This document shows positions 47,118 through 57,354 of a stretch of DNA of 64,000 nucleotides, piece after piece. The notes under the pieces are model-generated. The model did not search any database. It had not been told where the DNA came from and worked only from the letters and a program-made list of their open reading frames with translations. How positions within the stretch are numbered: the first letter of the stretch is position 1; the number at the start of each line of letters is the position of its first letter. A program made the position numbers and the translations under genes. The DNA is from Sipunculus nudus (Eukaryota > Annelida > Sipuncula > Golfingiida > Sipunculidae). The DNA is taken from contig CM049317.1 of the NCBI GenBank assembly GCA_026874595.1, positions 55,772,118 through 55,836,117 on the forward strand. The letters are read 5' to 3'.

Positions 47118-47241
47118 GCTGGGCCCGATAATATATAAATTATCTTGTTTAAACACTTTATCATTCTATTTAAACACTCGGCTGGGCCCGATAATATATA
47201 AATTATCTTGTTTAAACACTTTATCATTCTATTTAAACACT
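47118..47241 (+). repeat. 62-bp tandem duplication
   Basis: CGGCTGGGCCCGATAATATA and the following 42 bases through TCTATTTAAACACT are present twice in immediate succession with no difference that I can see. A very recent duplication, or an assembly artefact. Confidence 0.9.
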
Positions 47242-47434
47242 GATTCAACAAAAGGATAAACATGAATTATGGCCATATTTCGCTCATATTAGCTTGGTCA
47301 CCGTTTTAAACAGATAGTCATTATGTAATCCAGTGGTTTTTCATACTTGTATGATCACTACACATTCGTGTCACGAGTTGTCAATATTTGAATTGTCTAA
47401 GTTAATTTGCATGGAATTTTGATTATAAAATTAT

Positions 47435-47640
47435 TGGCCGTTTTACCCACCTTCGATTTTATTACAATATGGGCCGTTTTACCACTTGCGATTTTATTAC
47501 AATATGGGCAGGGTGTGGTTATTACAATATGGGCCGTTTTTTTTTTACATTATGGGCCATTATAACATTATGGGTCGTTTTTATTACAATATGGGCCGTT
47601 ATTACATTATATGCCGGTTATTATATTATGGGTCGTAAGA
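47435..47640 (+). repeat. Right array of TTATTACAATATGGGCCGTT units
   Basis: About eight copies, inverted relative to the array at 45545-45815. Confidence 0.8.
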
Positions 47641-47923
47641 GGCCGACGTACGGGAACGGCAAGGTGTCTTCCTCATTCTCACGGATTTCGCACGGAAAAG
47701 TAAGCTAACCTTGCGGAAGCCGCAAAGACCCCTTACGACAGCCGCAGGTATACCGTACGTCTCTCGGGTAGCCGAGTAGGCGCCGCATCAACGTAAGCGC
47801 TTGCGCTAATGTCAGTTACGGTCGTTGCGGAGTCGCAGCGGCTTTTAAAAATGCACAGTTGCACGGAATAGCCCTAAACACCCGCCATACGGCGACCGAA
47901 TCCCGGATGTGACCGAGGCTTAA

Positions 47924-49609
47924 TGCATGACTAGACTCTTTTTGTGAATGTCGATTTTAATGGTAAAGATATTGAGATATACTTTTATGAAGAAAATATC
48001 AAAAAATTAGATTTGAAAAGGTACTACAAGAATGCACAACATTCAGAGAGTGAATCGCTATCGTATTGCATTCAACGTTGGTTTGCAGCGGTCCGTTAGA
48101 GTGCCGGAGCTTTGTCACGTGTTTGTTTCACACAGCTAATGCTGCATTAATTCCCTTTGGGTAATGTGGTAAATACGAGCTGACAGGAGGAAAGTAGCGT
48201 TCGACGTGTGGTCCAGTGGTTTCTACCACTGACGAACTGGGATTTGTTTGATTAACCGACCATCCTCTGGATTAACGGCAATGGCGGCATCAAAGGAGCA
48301 ATTATGAAACCAACATATTACTTGTGAAAAAAATAATAGTTTATATGGTCAAATAAAATTGAACAAAAGTGACATGATTTATTTTTACATTTATTATAAT
48401 TAAATCAGTTCCTGTTTGATTACTTTGACAAACTAGACATCCGATTATTGGCCTTTTATTCTGTTAATTGAGTATCGAGAGGTTGCAAGTCGTTTACACC
48501 ATTTGACATATGGTGATCACGATGAATCGAGGATGTATGCAAAAGATCATAATCACACCCTAAATTCGTGCAGTACAGTTGCATCCCTTTACCTGTCCAA
48601 TAAAAACGTTCTTCCCAGGCTTGCTGTGTTTCACAAAGGGGCTACGAAGTAGAATACGGTTGTACATGTATTCAGAATTACATCATGATGAAAACATTCA
48701 CTTTTTGTATCTGTATGCAAGTCTGCATCACTATTTCTGATCTGGGCATGCATAATAAGTAAATATGTTTCATAATTCTACTCAAAAAGAACCTTTTCCT
48801 GTTAGGCACTATGGAATAATCGGAACTACTAATCTCCATCGTCAAACATTAAAATCATAATTTGATATATTTAACAATTGCTTCTATTTCCAAGCTTTGT
48901 CAGCTTTTGCACGTCCGATGAGGTGATGATTAATTTAATGAAAAAATATTTATCATTACCTTTAAGATTTATATGCAGGATTCGAAGGCTTCTCAGAAAG
49001 CATGGCTTCAAAAAATTACTTCCATCCTCGCATTCCTCTCTTTCTTGCAACCACCCCCATATTTGCTGGCTTCTGCAATTTTGTCGAGAAACATCTTCCC
49101 TTAATCATCATAATGTTGTCCAGAAAAAGAATGTGGTCGGAAGGAGCTCTGACACATTTCAGTCAACAATATCAACCGACTGAGTTCCTGGAAATTTTAA
49201 TATTGGAAGATATGAGGCTTTTTTTCATTCCGTGGGTCTTAAATAGAGGCGTAAAGGAGTGATAACGCGTGAGTCTTGACGTCTCTGGAATTTCTTCGCT
49301 TCTCAAGCAAGACATGCTTTCCCAGTTTCCCTTGATTTTTCCCGGAGACCAGTTTCTTCGAGAACTGTTAACTCCTTCATGTCTCCCGCCCTACACTGTT
49401 TTCAAGAATATTTTCAGAAGACCCATTCTCCTCAGAGTTCCGACATTAGTTAATTTGTAATGAATGTCAATCATACGTTATGTCATAAGAGATAAGACGC
49501 AACACCGCATCAATATTTTTATTTTCAAATATACACAAAAAAATAAAATTGGTGCTCTACAAATACCTCTGGTACGGAATGTTACCAATGTGAAAGAAAA
49601 CGAGGCTAA
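47924..49609. other. Unassigned stretch
   Basis: No gene recognised. The region 48060-48300 is less AT-rich and contains CAGTGGTTTCTACCACTG, a 7-bp inverted repeat with a 4-base loop. Region 48990-49460 is open over two ~60-100 codon stretches in different plus-strand frames, but neither shows a domain. Confidence 0.4.
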
Positions 49610-50050
49610 AAGTGACGTAGGACACGAGTCCGGACTTAGACCCTGTGCCCCGAGGGTCCTGGGCCTGGACTTAAACTCGGATTCGGACGTAATGTCCCAA
49701 GAATTGAACCGAGTCTATCTCGAGTCAAATAGTAAAAAAATATGTGTCACATATTATAAAGACTTATGCATATCGTATAATATATAAAAAAATAATAACA
49801 TTTCATATACCAAGCTTTGCTCAGCATCTGGAGCTAATATTGTATTTAACCATTATACAGAAAAAGCATGATAATTTTAAATCTACATTTTAAATTACTT
49901 TTTACGGAAATTTATATTGGTGTGGGACTCGGATTCCCAATGACTCGAACTGAAAAAAGGTGGACTTGGACGCGAACCTCAAGTACTCGGACTTGGACTA
50001 GAGTGGCTTGGACTCACACTTGCACATGGACACGGATGGTGTGGACTTGA
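49610..50050 (+). repeat. GACTCGGACT repeat, copy 1
   Basis: Two arms rich in GGACTTGGA, GACTCGGA and ACTCGGATT words flank a central AT-rich part with ACCAAGC, GGAGCTAA and AATTTATATTGGTGTGGGAC. The copy at 55360-55845 has the same order. Non-coding, mobile-element class not known. Confidence 0.6.
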
Positions 50051-50225
50051 ATGCATCACTGGATACATACGGCAATCGTGACTCTTTATTAGTACTCTCT
50101 CAATCAAGGGTCGCTGGATACGCCAGCCACGTGAGCTTTCGGGCCAGTCTTCCTACTGAACAGTATTTAAAAAGCCCGGTCCTATGCTGGACTTTTGATT
50201 TAGGAGAAACAGAAGACGTTGAAAG

Positions 50226-50358
50226 ATCCAACGGAATCTGTGAATCCGGACATCTGTGAATTGCCTAGTTTTGGAAAGGTTTAGTGACACAAATCCAACG
50301 GAATCTGTGAATCCGGACATCTGTGAATTGCCTAGTTTTGGAAAGGTTTAGTGACACG
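50226..50358 (+). repeat. 66-bp tandem duplication
   Basis: ATCCAACGGAATCTGTGAAT through GAAAGGTTTAGTGACAC occurs twice back to back, apparently identical apart from the junction bases. Confidence 0.9.
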
Positions 50359-50469
50359 CCGTTGAATAAAAGAAAGTTTTTTTACATGCTATTAATCATA
50401 AGAACATTTTGTTCTGTTTATAAACCTGAAGCAATAATACCCTTGTGTGACTGAGAACGAAATCAAACT

Positions 50470-50923
50470 TAAAGGTGCCCATTCACCTACCTTTTGAAAA
50501 ATAATTTGTGATTTCTGTCTTCCTTTCTGAATATATAAATGATCTAAGGGTAATACTGGTTGTGAACAGATCTTATAAGGCCTTCGTAATGGATGTATGA
50601 AATTGTTTATCAACAACATGTTTGTTAACACAGCAATGTTGACAAAAGGGAAAAACATGTAACCTAAGGTGATAGGTTGCACATATGCGGAGGCAGAAAG
50701 ATCTTGCAAAACACCATTTGCAAAGCTCTGGCTTATCTTACTTGCTGCCAGATGCCCTTGTTGAAATTGTTTTTCCCCACATATTATAAACATATTATAA
50801 ACACGTTGATATAAACAAACCAAGCAGCCTGTGTGCGATTATATACACGTTTTCTGGCCTATTTTAGAAAAGCTCCAAGGGATTGCCTTTATAAAGGTCT
50901 GATAGGTGACTGGACCCCTTTAA
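50470..50923 (-). mobile_element. TTAA-type MITE, copy 3 (inverted)
   Basis: 454 bp with TTAA at both ends (50470-50473 and 50920-50923). In minus-strand sense it aligns with copies 1 and 2, including AGGCTGCTTGGTTTGTTTAT, CATCTGGCAGCAAGTAAG and AACATGTTGTTGATAAAC. Ends AGGTGCCCATTCACCTACC and AGGGGTCCAGTCACCTATC are inverted. The two open frames across it are chance. Confidence 0.8.
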
Positions 50924-52079
50924 AACATCGCCTAATTGGTTAGATATGTAAAAAACAGTGTTATGGATGAGTAGTTTAGTCCCTTCAGTTTTGGCACTTC
51001 TTTCTCTTAATTATTACTAAACACACTGGGTTTAGGCCGAACTGTCAGGGCTGAATAGTAGCCACAGGTAGTACACAAAAGCAAGGTCAGCCAGAACCTA
51101 CACTATTACAGTTTTAAACCTCCTTCTTTTTATACCGGTATTAGAATAGTAAGACCATTGCGAAACAGTTTCGCATTTGAGAAGTTTCACTCCCTGTATT
51201 TGTGGCACATCTCCTATCAAGTATGTAACAGGATCAGTTATAAACAGTTGCTTTTAGTAGACTCACATACAACATTTATATAATACAACAGTTTCGTGGC
51301 GCAGAACCCTGTGTTACAATTTGCAATTATATCCGTCAGATCCCAATTGTGAGTTTTACTGGCATGGTTATCCATTGTAACAGTACAAATGATAACTAGA
51401 CTTCTTGTAACTGTCGCATGGCTGTCACGGATCTGTACCTATCCCCGATTCTCCTCTGTTGATCGAATTTTTTATATATCTCTTACAGTTTGGCAAGAAC
51501 TGCAGTTCTGTAAAACAGAAAATAAATTTGGTCGTTTCTTCTTTAGTCTTCATAATTGAGCTGAAAATGGTGACGTCACATTTTCGTAATTTGTATATTT
51601 TGAAAAACTTGACATACTTGTCACTGCACTTCTACATCCTGTAAATTTTTCTAGGTCAAATGGTTTATCTGAAAGGAACTAACTGAAAAATGCTGAGTCC
51701 TATGTTTCCAATAGAGTAAATTCAAAACTTTTACTAAAGGAATTTTGCCAATAAAATTTGATAACGCCATTTTTTCCCCTTTTTCTGTAACCCTTATGGA
51801 ATAGAAGAAAATCGACAATGAAAATCTAAGAAAAATTGCACCTTTTGATTCCCGTGACCTTGAAAAAAGGAAAAGGTTATTGAAACTGGTTCAGATTAAT
51901 TGGCATATAGTAAGGTATATCCTGAATAAGTATCAATGAGATCGGATTAAGTAGCAGAATAATAATAATAAGAAGAAATACAGCATGATCCCAAAACAAA
52001 TAGCTCCACCAGTCCATACCGGTATGGGAAAAAATCACAGTTGCCAATTATACCGTCTTTGTACACACACACACTAACG
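50924..52079. other. Unassigned non-coding stretch
   Basis: No gene recognised. Confidence 0.5.
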
Positions 52080-52080
52080 T

Positions 52081-52116
<36 letters not shown>

Positions 52117-52138
52117 GAATAGCACGACTATTCATACA

Positions 52139-52216
<78 letters not shown>
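52080..52216. repeat. (TA)n / (TC)n microsatellite cluster
   Basis: TA arrays at about 52080-52116 and 52154-52216 with a TC array at 52137-52153. Confidence 0.9.
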
Positions 52217-52220
<4 letters not shown>

Positions 52221-52784
52221 GTTGAGACTGAACTTTGATATAAGGCCCAATTCACTTACTGTTGATATTTATTATACAGTCACTTAAGCTGTGTCTTCAG
52301 AGTTTATGTTTATACCACTATACAAAATCTTCCGACAAAAGCGGAAAGCTGATATTTCATATCATTTCACATAGATATGTCTATATGACAAACTGGAAAT
52401 ATCATCAGATTTATCTCTCGCTATATGTTCTTTTTACATTCCATTAACATTTTGTAAGACATTAACAAGTAAGAAGAATACATCATTGTCATCACGAATA
52501 CATGTCATTGATGGATGTCTATAGCTCTCTACTATACCAAGGCACCCTGAGAAAACATTTTAATCACATAAAAAGCTGTTATTTAATATCATGATTCTAC
52601 TTATGATGGACAAGATAGCAAGTTATAAACGATGGTTCACGAAAACAACAAAACGTTATGCAATCTTCTATCATTAGCTGTAAAACTTCATTAATCAACG
52701 CTTTTTTTCACTTTAGTCTGTAACCAAATTTTGAGGCATAGGTATATTAATATATTGGAGTTTTTGAGCTTGAGCATTTGAGTT

Positions 52785-52791
<7 letters not shown>
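52217..52791. other. Unassigned non-coding stretch
   Basis: No gene or repeat recognised. Confidence 0.5.

Positions 52792-52856
<65 letters not shown>
52792..52856. repeat. (TA)n microsatellite, left half
   Basis: Runs directly into the CAGT end of the MITE. Confidence 0.9.
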
Positions 52857-52859
<3 letters not shown>

Positions 52860-53033
52860 TACAACCTCTATAATATGGGCACCCTTGGGACTGGACCACA
52901 CTGTCCACTTTATAGAGGTGCCTACTATACGGAGATCATGGTCATAGCATAATAAAAGAATGAGAAAAATTGGGACTGCCCACTATACAGAGGTGTCCAG
53001 TTTAAGGAGGTGCCCCCTAGGGAGCTTCCACTG
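52857..53033. mobile_element. CAGT-ended MITE inside a TA array
   Basis: 177 bp. Left end CAGTACAACCTCTATAATAT, right end (minus strand) CAGTGGAAGCTCCCTAGGGG, with inner GGACC/GGTCC and TATAGAGGTG words on both sides. TA flanks each side. CAGT-plus-AACCTC ends and TA targets are features of Tc1/mariner/pogo-like elements; with no transposase this is a MITE. It splits one long TA microsatellite into two. Confidence 0.7.
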
Positions 53034-53034
53034 T

Positions 53035-53108
<74 letters not shown>

Positions 53109-53109
53109 G
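53034..53109. repeat. (TA)n microsatellite, right half
   Basis: Continues the TA array after the MITE. Confidence 0.9.
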
Positions 53110-53879
53110 AGTGGTAAAAATCATATTTCAAGATTGAAAGATAAAACGAATGACCGATGATCGATTATTAATCCAATATTTCTGTATAGAACTATACCTT
53201 AAATATTGCCGGGTAAATTATGTCTAACGTGTATAAGGTCAAGATATTGGAAGGGTTTTTTGACAGTAATTCGTTATTCAATATTTAGTTTTTCTTTAAA
53301 ACATCCGTTAAAAACAGCTTCAAATTTAATAATAGCTCTAGCTGTTTAGTGCCCTCGTCTTGTTTTATATCTCTTACAGAATAAGAATACAAATTCAGAT
53401 ACTAACCCGTTTATGGATTCAAATGATTAATTTAAAATGAAATATGAATGAACAGATGTAAAGTATTGCTGCATATTATTGACCGATTATAAGCTGAAGA
53501 TGTTAAACTACATGCATCCTTGTAGTGTCTAACGAAAGAAAAATTAGGTGGCCAGAGGTGTTGGAAGAAAGAATGTTTCTTAAGCTTATTTCTGAAAAAA
53601 AAAACTTACCCCATTATCGTGGGCGACAGTATCTAATGCTCGATATGAATGGAGAAGATGGGGGTGTTTTAATTTAAAACAACAAGTTGAAAACCTCGAA
53701 AATCAATGTTGCTAGTTACGTGAGAAGATTATGTCATTTCCGTTTCACCGACGCACTGTCACGTTTTCTTACATAAATCCGTCGCGCATACTTTCAACGT
53801 CATTAGGGCAGACACTTCACAAGATTTTTTAACATTCGGTCTTGTTTAGGCTATATTACATAAATGTATGTTTGTATGA
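53110..53879. other. Unassigned non-coding stretch
   Basis: No gene recognised. Confidence 0.5.
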
Positions 53880-53971
53880 GTATAAATATATCTATATATA
53901 CATATATATTTGTATATATATATATATGTTTATATATGTATACATATATGATTATATATAAATATGTATAT

Positions 53972-54012
<41 letters not shown>
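53880..54012. repeat. Degenerate (TA)n/(TATG)n array
   Basis: TA-rich with TATATGT and TATACAT variants, pure at 53978-54011. Confidence 0.8.
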
Positions 54013-54013
<1 letters not shown>

Positions 54014-54131
54014 GTGAGTTAATTATAATTAATTATAATTGCTGTAAATGTAATAATTATTGCTCCCATAAGAAACAGAGCACCGTCACCAGGTTTTATT
54101 AATTGATGGATTTTTTAATAATACCGATTAT

Positions 54132-54141
54132 TTATATATAA

Positions 54142-54213
<72 letters not shown>
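54132..54213. repeat. (TA)n(GA)n compound microsatellite
   Basis: TA array followed by about 27 GA units with two GGGA interruptions. Confidence 0.9.
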
Positions 54214-54216
<3 letters not shown>

Positions 54217-54979
54217 AACATAAAATACGTCAATGATTGAATTGTGACTTCGAATGCAAAGCCAGTAAACAGTATAGTGTTTTTCTCCATGTACGGAGAT
54301 TTATCTAGTATTGTCAGCGAATGATTCACACTTGAAATCGCTAGACAACAGTGACTTCAAATGAAAGAATTACATCAATATAACACCGACGACCCCGGGG
54401 GCAGCTTATTCTGAAACACCGACCAAAACCGTCACAGCCACCGACAAAACAAACAACGTGGGCTCCACGAATTGACCCGAGTCAAAGTCTTCATACGTCT
54501 TCCTGTCGTGAGGGCATAGACCCAGGGGCGTTTGAGGTCAAAACCAATTACACAGAAAGCGTTCTTTTTCCATCTCCAAGTAGGTTAGAGTTTGTTTTCA
54601 CAGGTATTGGCCTGTTGACATACTGTGGCAGTTTCATATCACCTTAGGCTAAAGGAATAAGCAAGGTTCATACCCGCGAGGCCGAGCAAGACAAAGTTGT
54701 GGATCGGTATCGGAAAAAAAGTCGGAGGTGTACTTAGGCCGAAGATCTTGTATTTGTAACGGTACCAACCTAATCAATGCTACCTTCGTAACATTATCTG
54801 TGTCTGATGCTACAACTGCTGTTAAACATTGATTCTGCGCAAACATGCTCATGTTTCTGGACTTTTCTTTTTCAGAGAGAAACACAGACGTCGTATTTCG
54901 ATCCCTTTGTACAAAGATAAATACTGCCAATGAATACTTAAATTTGCTTTACCACAATTGGCCTACCAAACTCATTCAC
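54214..54979. other. Unassigned non-coding stretch
   Basis: No gene recognised. A 93-codon minus-strand frame at 54649-54930 shows no domain. Confidence 0.45.
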
Positions 54980-55340
54980 ACTAAATTTATTTGTTTATTT
55001 ATTCATTTATTGCAACATCTTCCAGGGTAGCCTTTATCAGAATAAAATTCTGTTTACAGAAGGCCCCTGTAATACATAGATATATCAAAATAAAATACAA
55101 TATTCAATAAGTCTATAATACTAAAATGACATCATACAATCACAGAATATTAAGCGGAAAACGCGGTGACGTAATCCCAGCTCAAGTTGAAATACAAATA
55201 TATGTAGTCAAGTATTATTATGAAAAGTATGCAACACAGTTGCTAAATACATAAGACCAGGTAAAACTACAAATTGAGCAATATAGCCTACAATATAAAT
55301 GAAATGTATAAATAAAAGTCTACAAATTGTTGTGTATTTC
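54980..55340 (-). mobile_element. CR1/L2-like LINE 3' end (3' UTR and tail)
   Basis: Read on the minus strand, ACAGGGGCCTTCTGTAAACA is followed by the small hairpin CAGAATTTTATTCTG, then AAGGCTACCCTGG and an AATAAATGAATAAATAAACA tail. This arrangement of stem-loop, ACCTGG-like block and ATAAA-type microsatellite tail is typical of CR1/L2/Rex-like LINE 3' ends. The rest, up to 55340, has no coding similarity. A severely 5'-truncated copy. Confidence 0.5.
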
Positions 55341-55359
55341 TCATATTTATATTAAGCAG

Positions 55360-55845
55360 TGATTGAGAACACGAGACAATTTTGTCAGGGATTCGGACAT
55401 GGGCTTGAGGATCCTGCACTCGGACTTGCATTCGGACTCGGGAGGTCTCAAAAGACTCGAAAATTCAGGCCGAGTCCATCTCGATTACAGTCGAAAGAGG
55501 GCGCTGTCACATAAAGCGCTGTCACAGACAATACACGTGCAAACGACTAACAAAATATTCCAAAAGCATTATACCAAGCGTTACTTGTGTATCGGGAGCT
55601 AAATGTAATTAAACGTTCAAGTAAACATGTGTACACTATGATATGTTTACACAATACTTATGGTAATCTCCAATTTCCATTTTTAATTTTTTTTAACATG
55701 GAAATTTGTTTGGGACTCGAATATGGACCAGGTTTCTATGTGACTCAATTTGATGAAGGTGGACTTTTGACTCAAACCTCAGCCACTCGGATTTGGACCC
55801 GGATTGAGTAGCCTGGACTCGATTTTCGGACACACTAGAGTTCAT
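55360..55845 (+). repeat. GACTCGGACT repeat, copy 2
   Basis: Partner of 49610-50050: an arm with GCACTCGGACTTGCATTCGG and GAGTCCATCTCGA, a centre with TACCAAGCGTTAC and GGGAGCTAAATG, then GGGACTCGAATATGGACC, GGTGGACTTTTGACTC, CACTCGGATTTGG and GCCTGGACTCG. Order is conserved, but words have diverged. Confidence 0.6.
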
Positions 55846-55939
55846 GGGCAACGTTCGTGAATAAAGGCATGAGCAAAGTTTTTTTTAAATCATGGAAAAG
55901 AATCTACTTAATTACATGTTTGCCTTGAATGAATCTATA

Positions 55940-56325
55940 TATTAAGGTACAAGTCATGTTAAACTTCATGTAGAAATCTCCATTCATTCTAAGGAATGCA
56001 AGCCTCCGCCATTTTGGAGCTATATATTGTGAGACGCTTCTTAAACTGTGTTTGCCATCACTTATTCGGCCCATAGTCCCAGTTTCATTCTGCATAGGTG
56101 AATTTACATTATTGAATATTCCTTGATGAATCCAGATCATAATCGGATCCACATCAAATCTAATTGTTTCCTCATTGGCCCATTCCCGAAATGCCCTGGA
56201 AATATCGTGAGTTTCCGTTCATGGTTGGGTGAGTTTTGTTCTGAACAAACATGCAATGACACATACTAACACACACACACGAACGGGGATGAACACATAC
56301 CCTCCTTGCGGAGGCAAATATATCT
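55940..56325 (+). repeat. GGATCC-containing dispersed repeat, copy 2
   Basis: Matches 23755-24050 in order, and adds a middle part (CTCATTGGCCCATTCCCGAA) missing or decayed there. It ends with CCTCCTTGCGGAGG, a 5-bp stem with a 4-base loop, which is a widespread terminal word of this repeat type in invertebrates. Confidence 0.65.
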
Positions 56326-56680
56326 TATGTCACACGACAGGCTTTACAGGGGCGGATAAAGGATCTAAGAATAGAGGGTACTCAGCAACCTTCACCGTCT
56401 CCTGTGGCTCAGGCGTAGAGCACAGGTCTCAAAGCCGGGAGAGATCGTCAGCCGAGGCACTGAGAGCGCTCTGCAGTCTTAATGGGAAGGTCGTGCCCAT
56501 CGGCCGTGTTTCACTCGCAAACGAATGCGCCGTTAGGGGGTTCCTCGGTGGTATGACCAAGCAATGGGGACGATTACGCATCCAGGGCCCGCAGGTGCAG
56601 TAGTGAAAACCTGGATATAGAATGAGAGGAAGCATGTGCTACTTCCCTGTCATGCAGTCCGAAACTGGAATGGAATTCTG

Positions 56681-56685
<5 letters not shown>
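56326..56685. other. Unassigned stretch
   Basis: Less AT-rich. A 124-codon frame (56229-56603) runs through the end of the preceding repeat and has no domain pattern, so I do not call it a gene. Confidence 0.45.

Positions 56686-56750
<65 letters not shown>
56686..56750. repeat. (TA)n microsatellite
   Basis: About 32 TA units. Confidence 0.9.
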
Positions 56751-56754
<4 letters not shown>

Positions 56755-57354
56755 TTCACAGGTAAACAAGTGTGGCAGGAGTGCTAGTAGGCGTTACATG
56801 AAAATTCTCGCTTTAAAAGTAAGCGCTGAAGAAATAGTATCCGGCGTAGTTTTTGGTATAAAGCATATAATATTATATTCCCCAGGCATTTTGGTCGCCT
56901 CCTTTTGCGCCTGATCAAAATCTGCAAAATCTGATGTGTTTTGTACATCTGGCTGTCCGGGGTAGGGAATTAGACAATAGGGATAAAACAGATCGTAAAT
57001 ATGATACAAAAGTACTGCAACTTGCAATTGAAAACACAATATTGACTTGTGTTGCACCATACTGAAAAAAATGGCGGGACGATGGCGTAAAAAAGATTAC
57101 ATTTTTTTATACACTAGTCTACAGTTGAAGGCAAGGTACAGAAATGGGTTAATAATCCCCGATCCTCAGCTAAGGTACTAAAATAAACTATACCATAAAA
57201 AAAATCATCAGGTGGAATGGTGACACCGGTAAGTCTTACAAAGATCAAACCCTACTGATCTTAGTGGAGAGTGACCTTTGACGATCAGTTGTAGGCCATT
57301 GGTATTGCAAAACGAAAAAAAAGTTGCCCCGCACTAGTTAGTAGTTATGAACAT
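56751..57354. other. Unassigned non-coding stretch
   Basis: No gene recognised. Confidence 0.5.

Larger units (their letters stand above)
45378..47920 (+). mobile_element. TAA-flanked foldback TIR element
   Basis: A 2,543-bp element with ends AGCCCCTGTCACAACCCG and (minus strand) AGCCTCGGTCACATCCGG, and TAA on both sides (45375-45377 and 47921-47923). The left end is doubled: a second AAGCCTCGGGCACAATCCGC follows about 80 bases in, with CGGTCACCGCACACCG in both. Inside are inverted arrays of a GGCCCATATTGTAATAA-like unit (left 45545-45815, right 47435-47640, and a few right-type units at 46060-46165). The interior holds a TA array, a SINE fragment, a poly-G run and a 62-bp duplication. No transposase is visible. 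TAA target and end sequence link it to the elements at 8252 and 41183. Confidence 0.7.

Noticed and set aside
49002-49460. Two adjacent open stretches, possible exons
   Set aside because: No domain, different frames, no splice signals joining them, and composition similar to the surroundings.
50392-50823. 143-codon minus-strand frame
   Set aside because: Almost wholly within MITE copy 3. The matching frame in copy 1 is short, so it is not conserved as protein.
52947-53160. Frames with long Ile-Tyr runs, here and at other TA arrays
   Set aside because: Translations of (TA)n microsatellites.
56229-56603. 124-codon plus-strand frame
   Set aside because: Begins inside the dispersed repeat at 55940-56325 and shows no domain.
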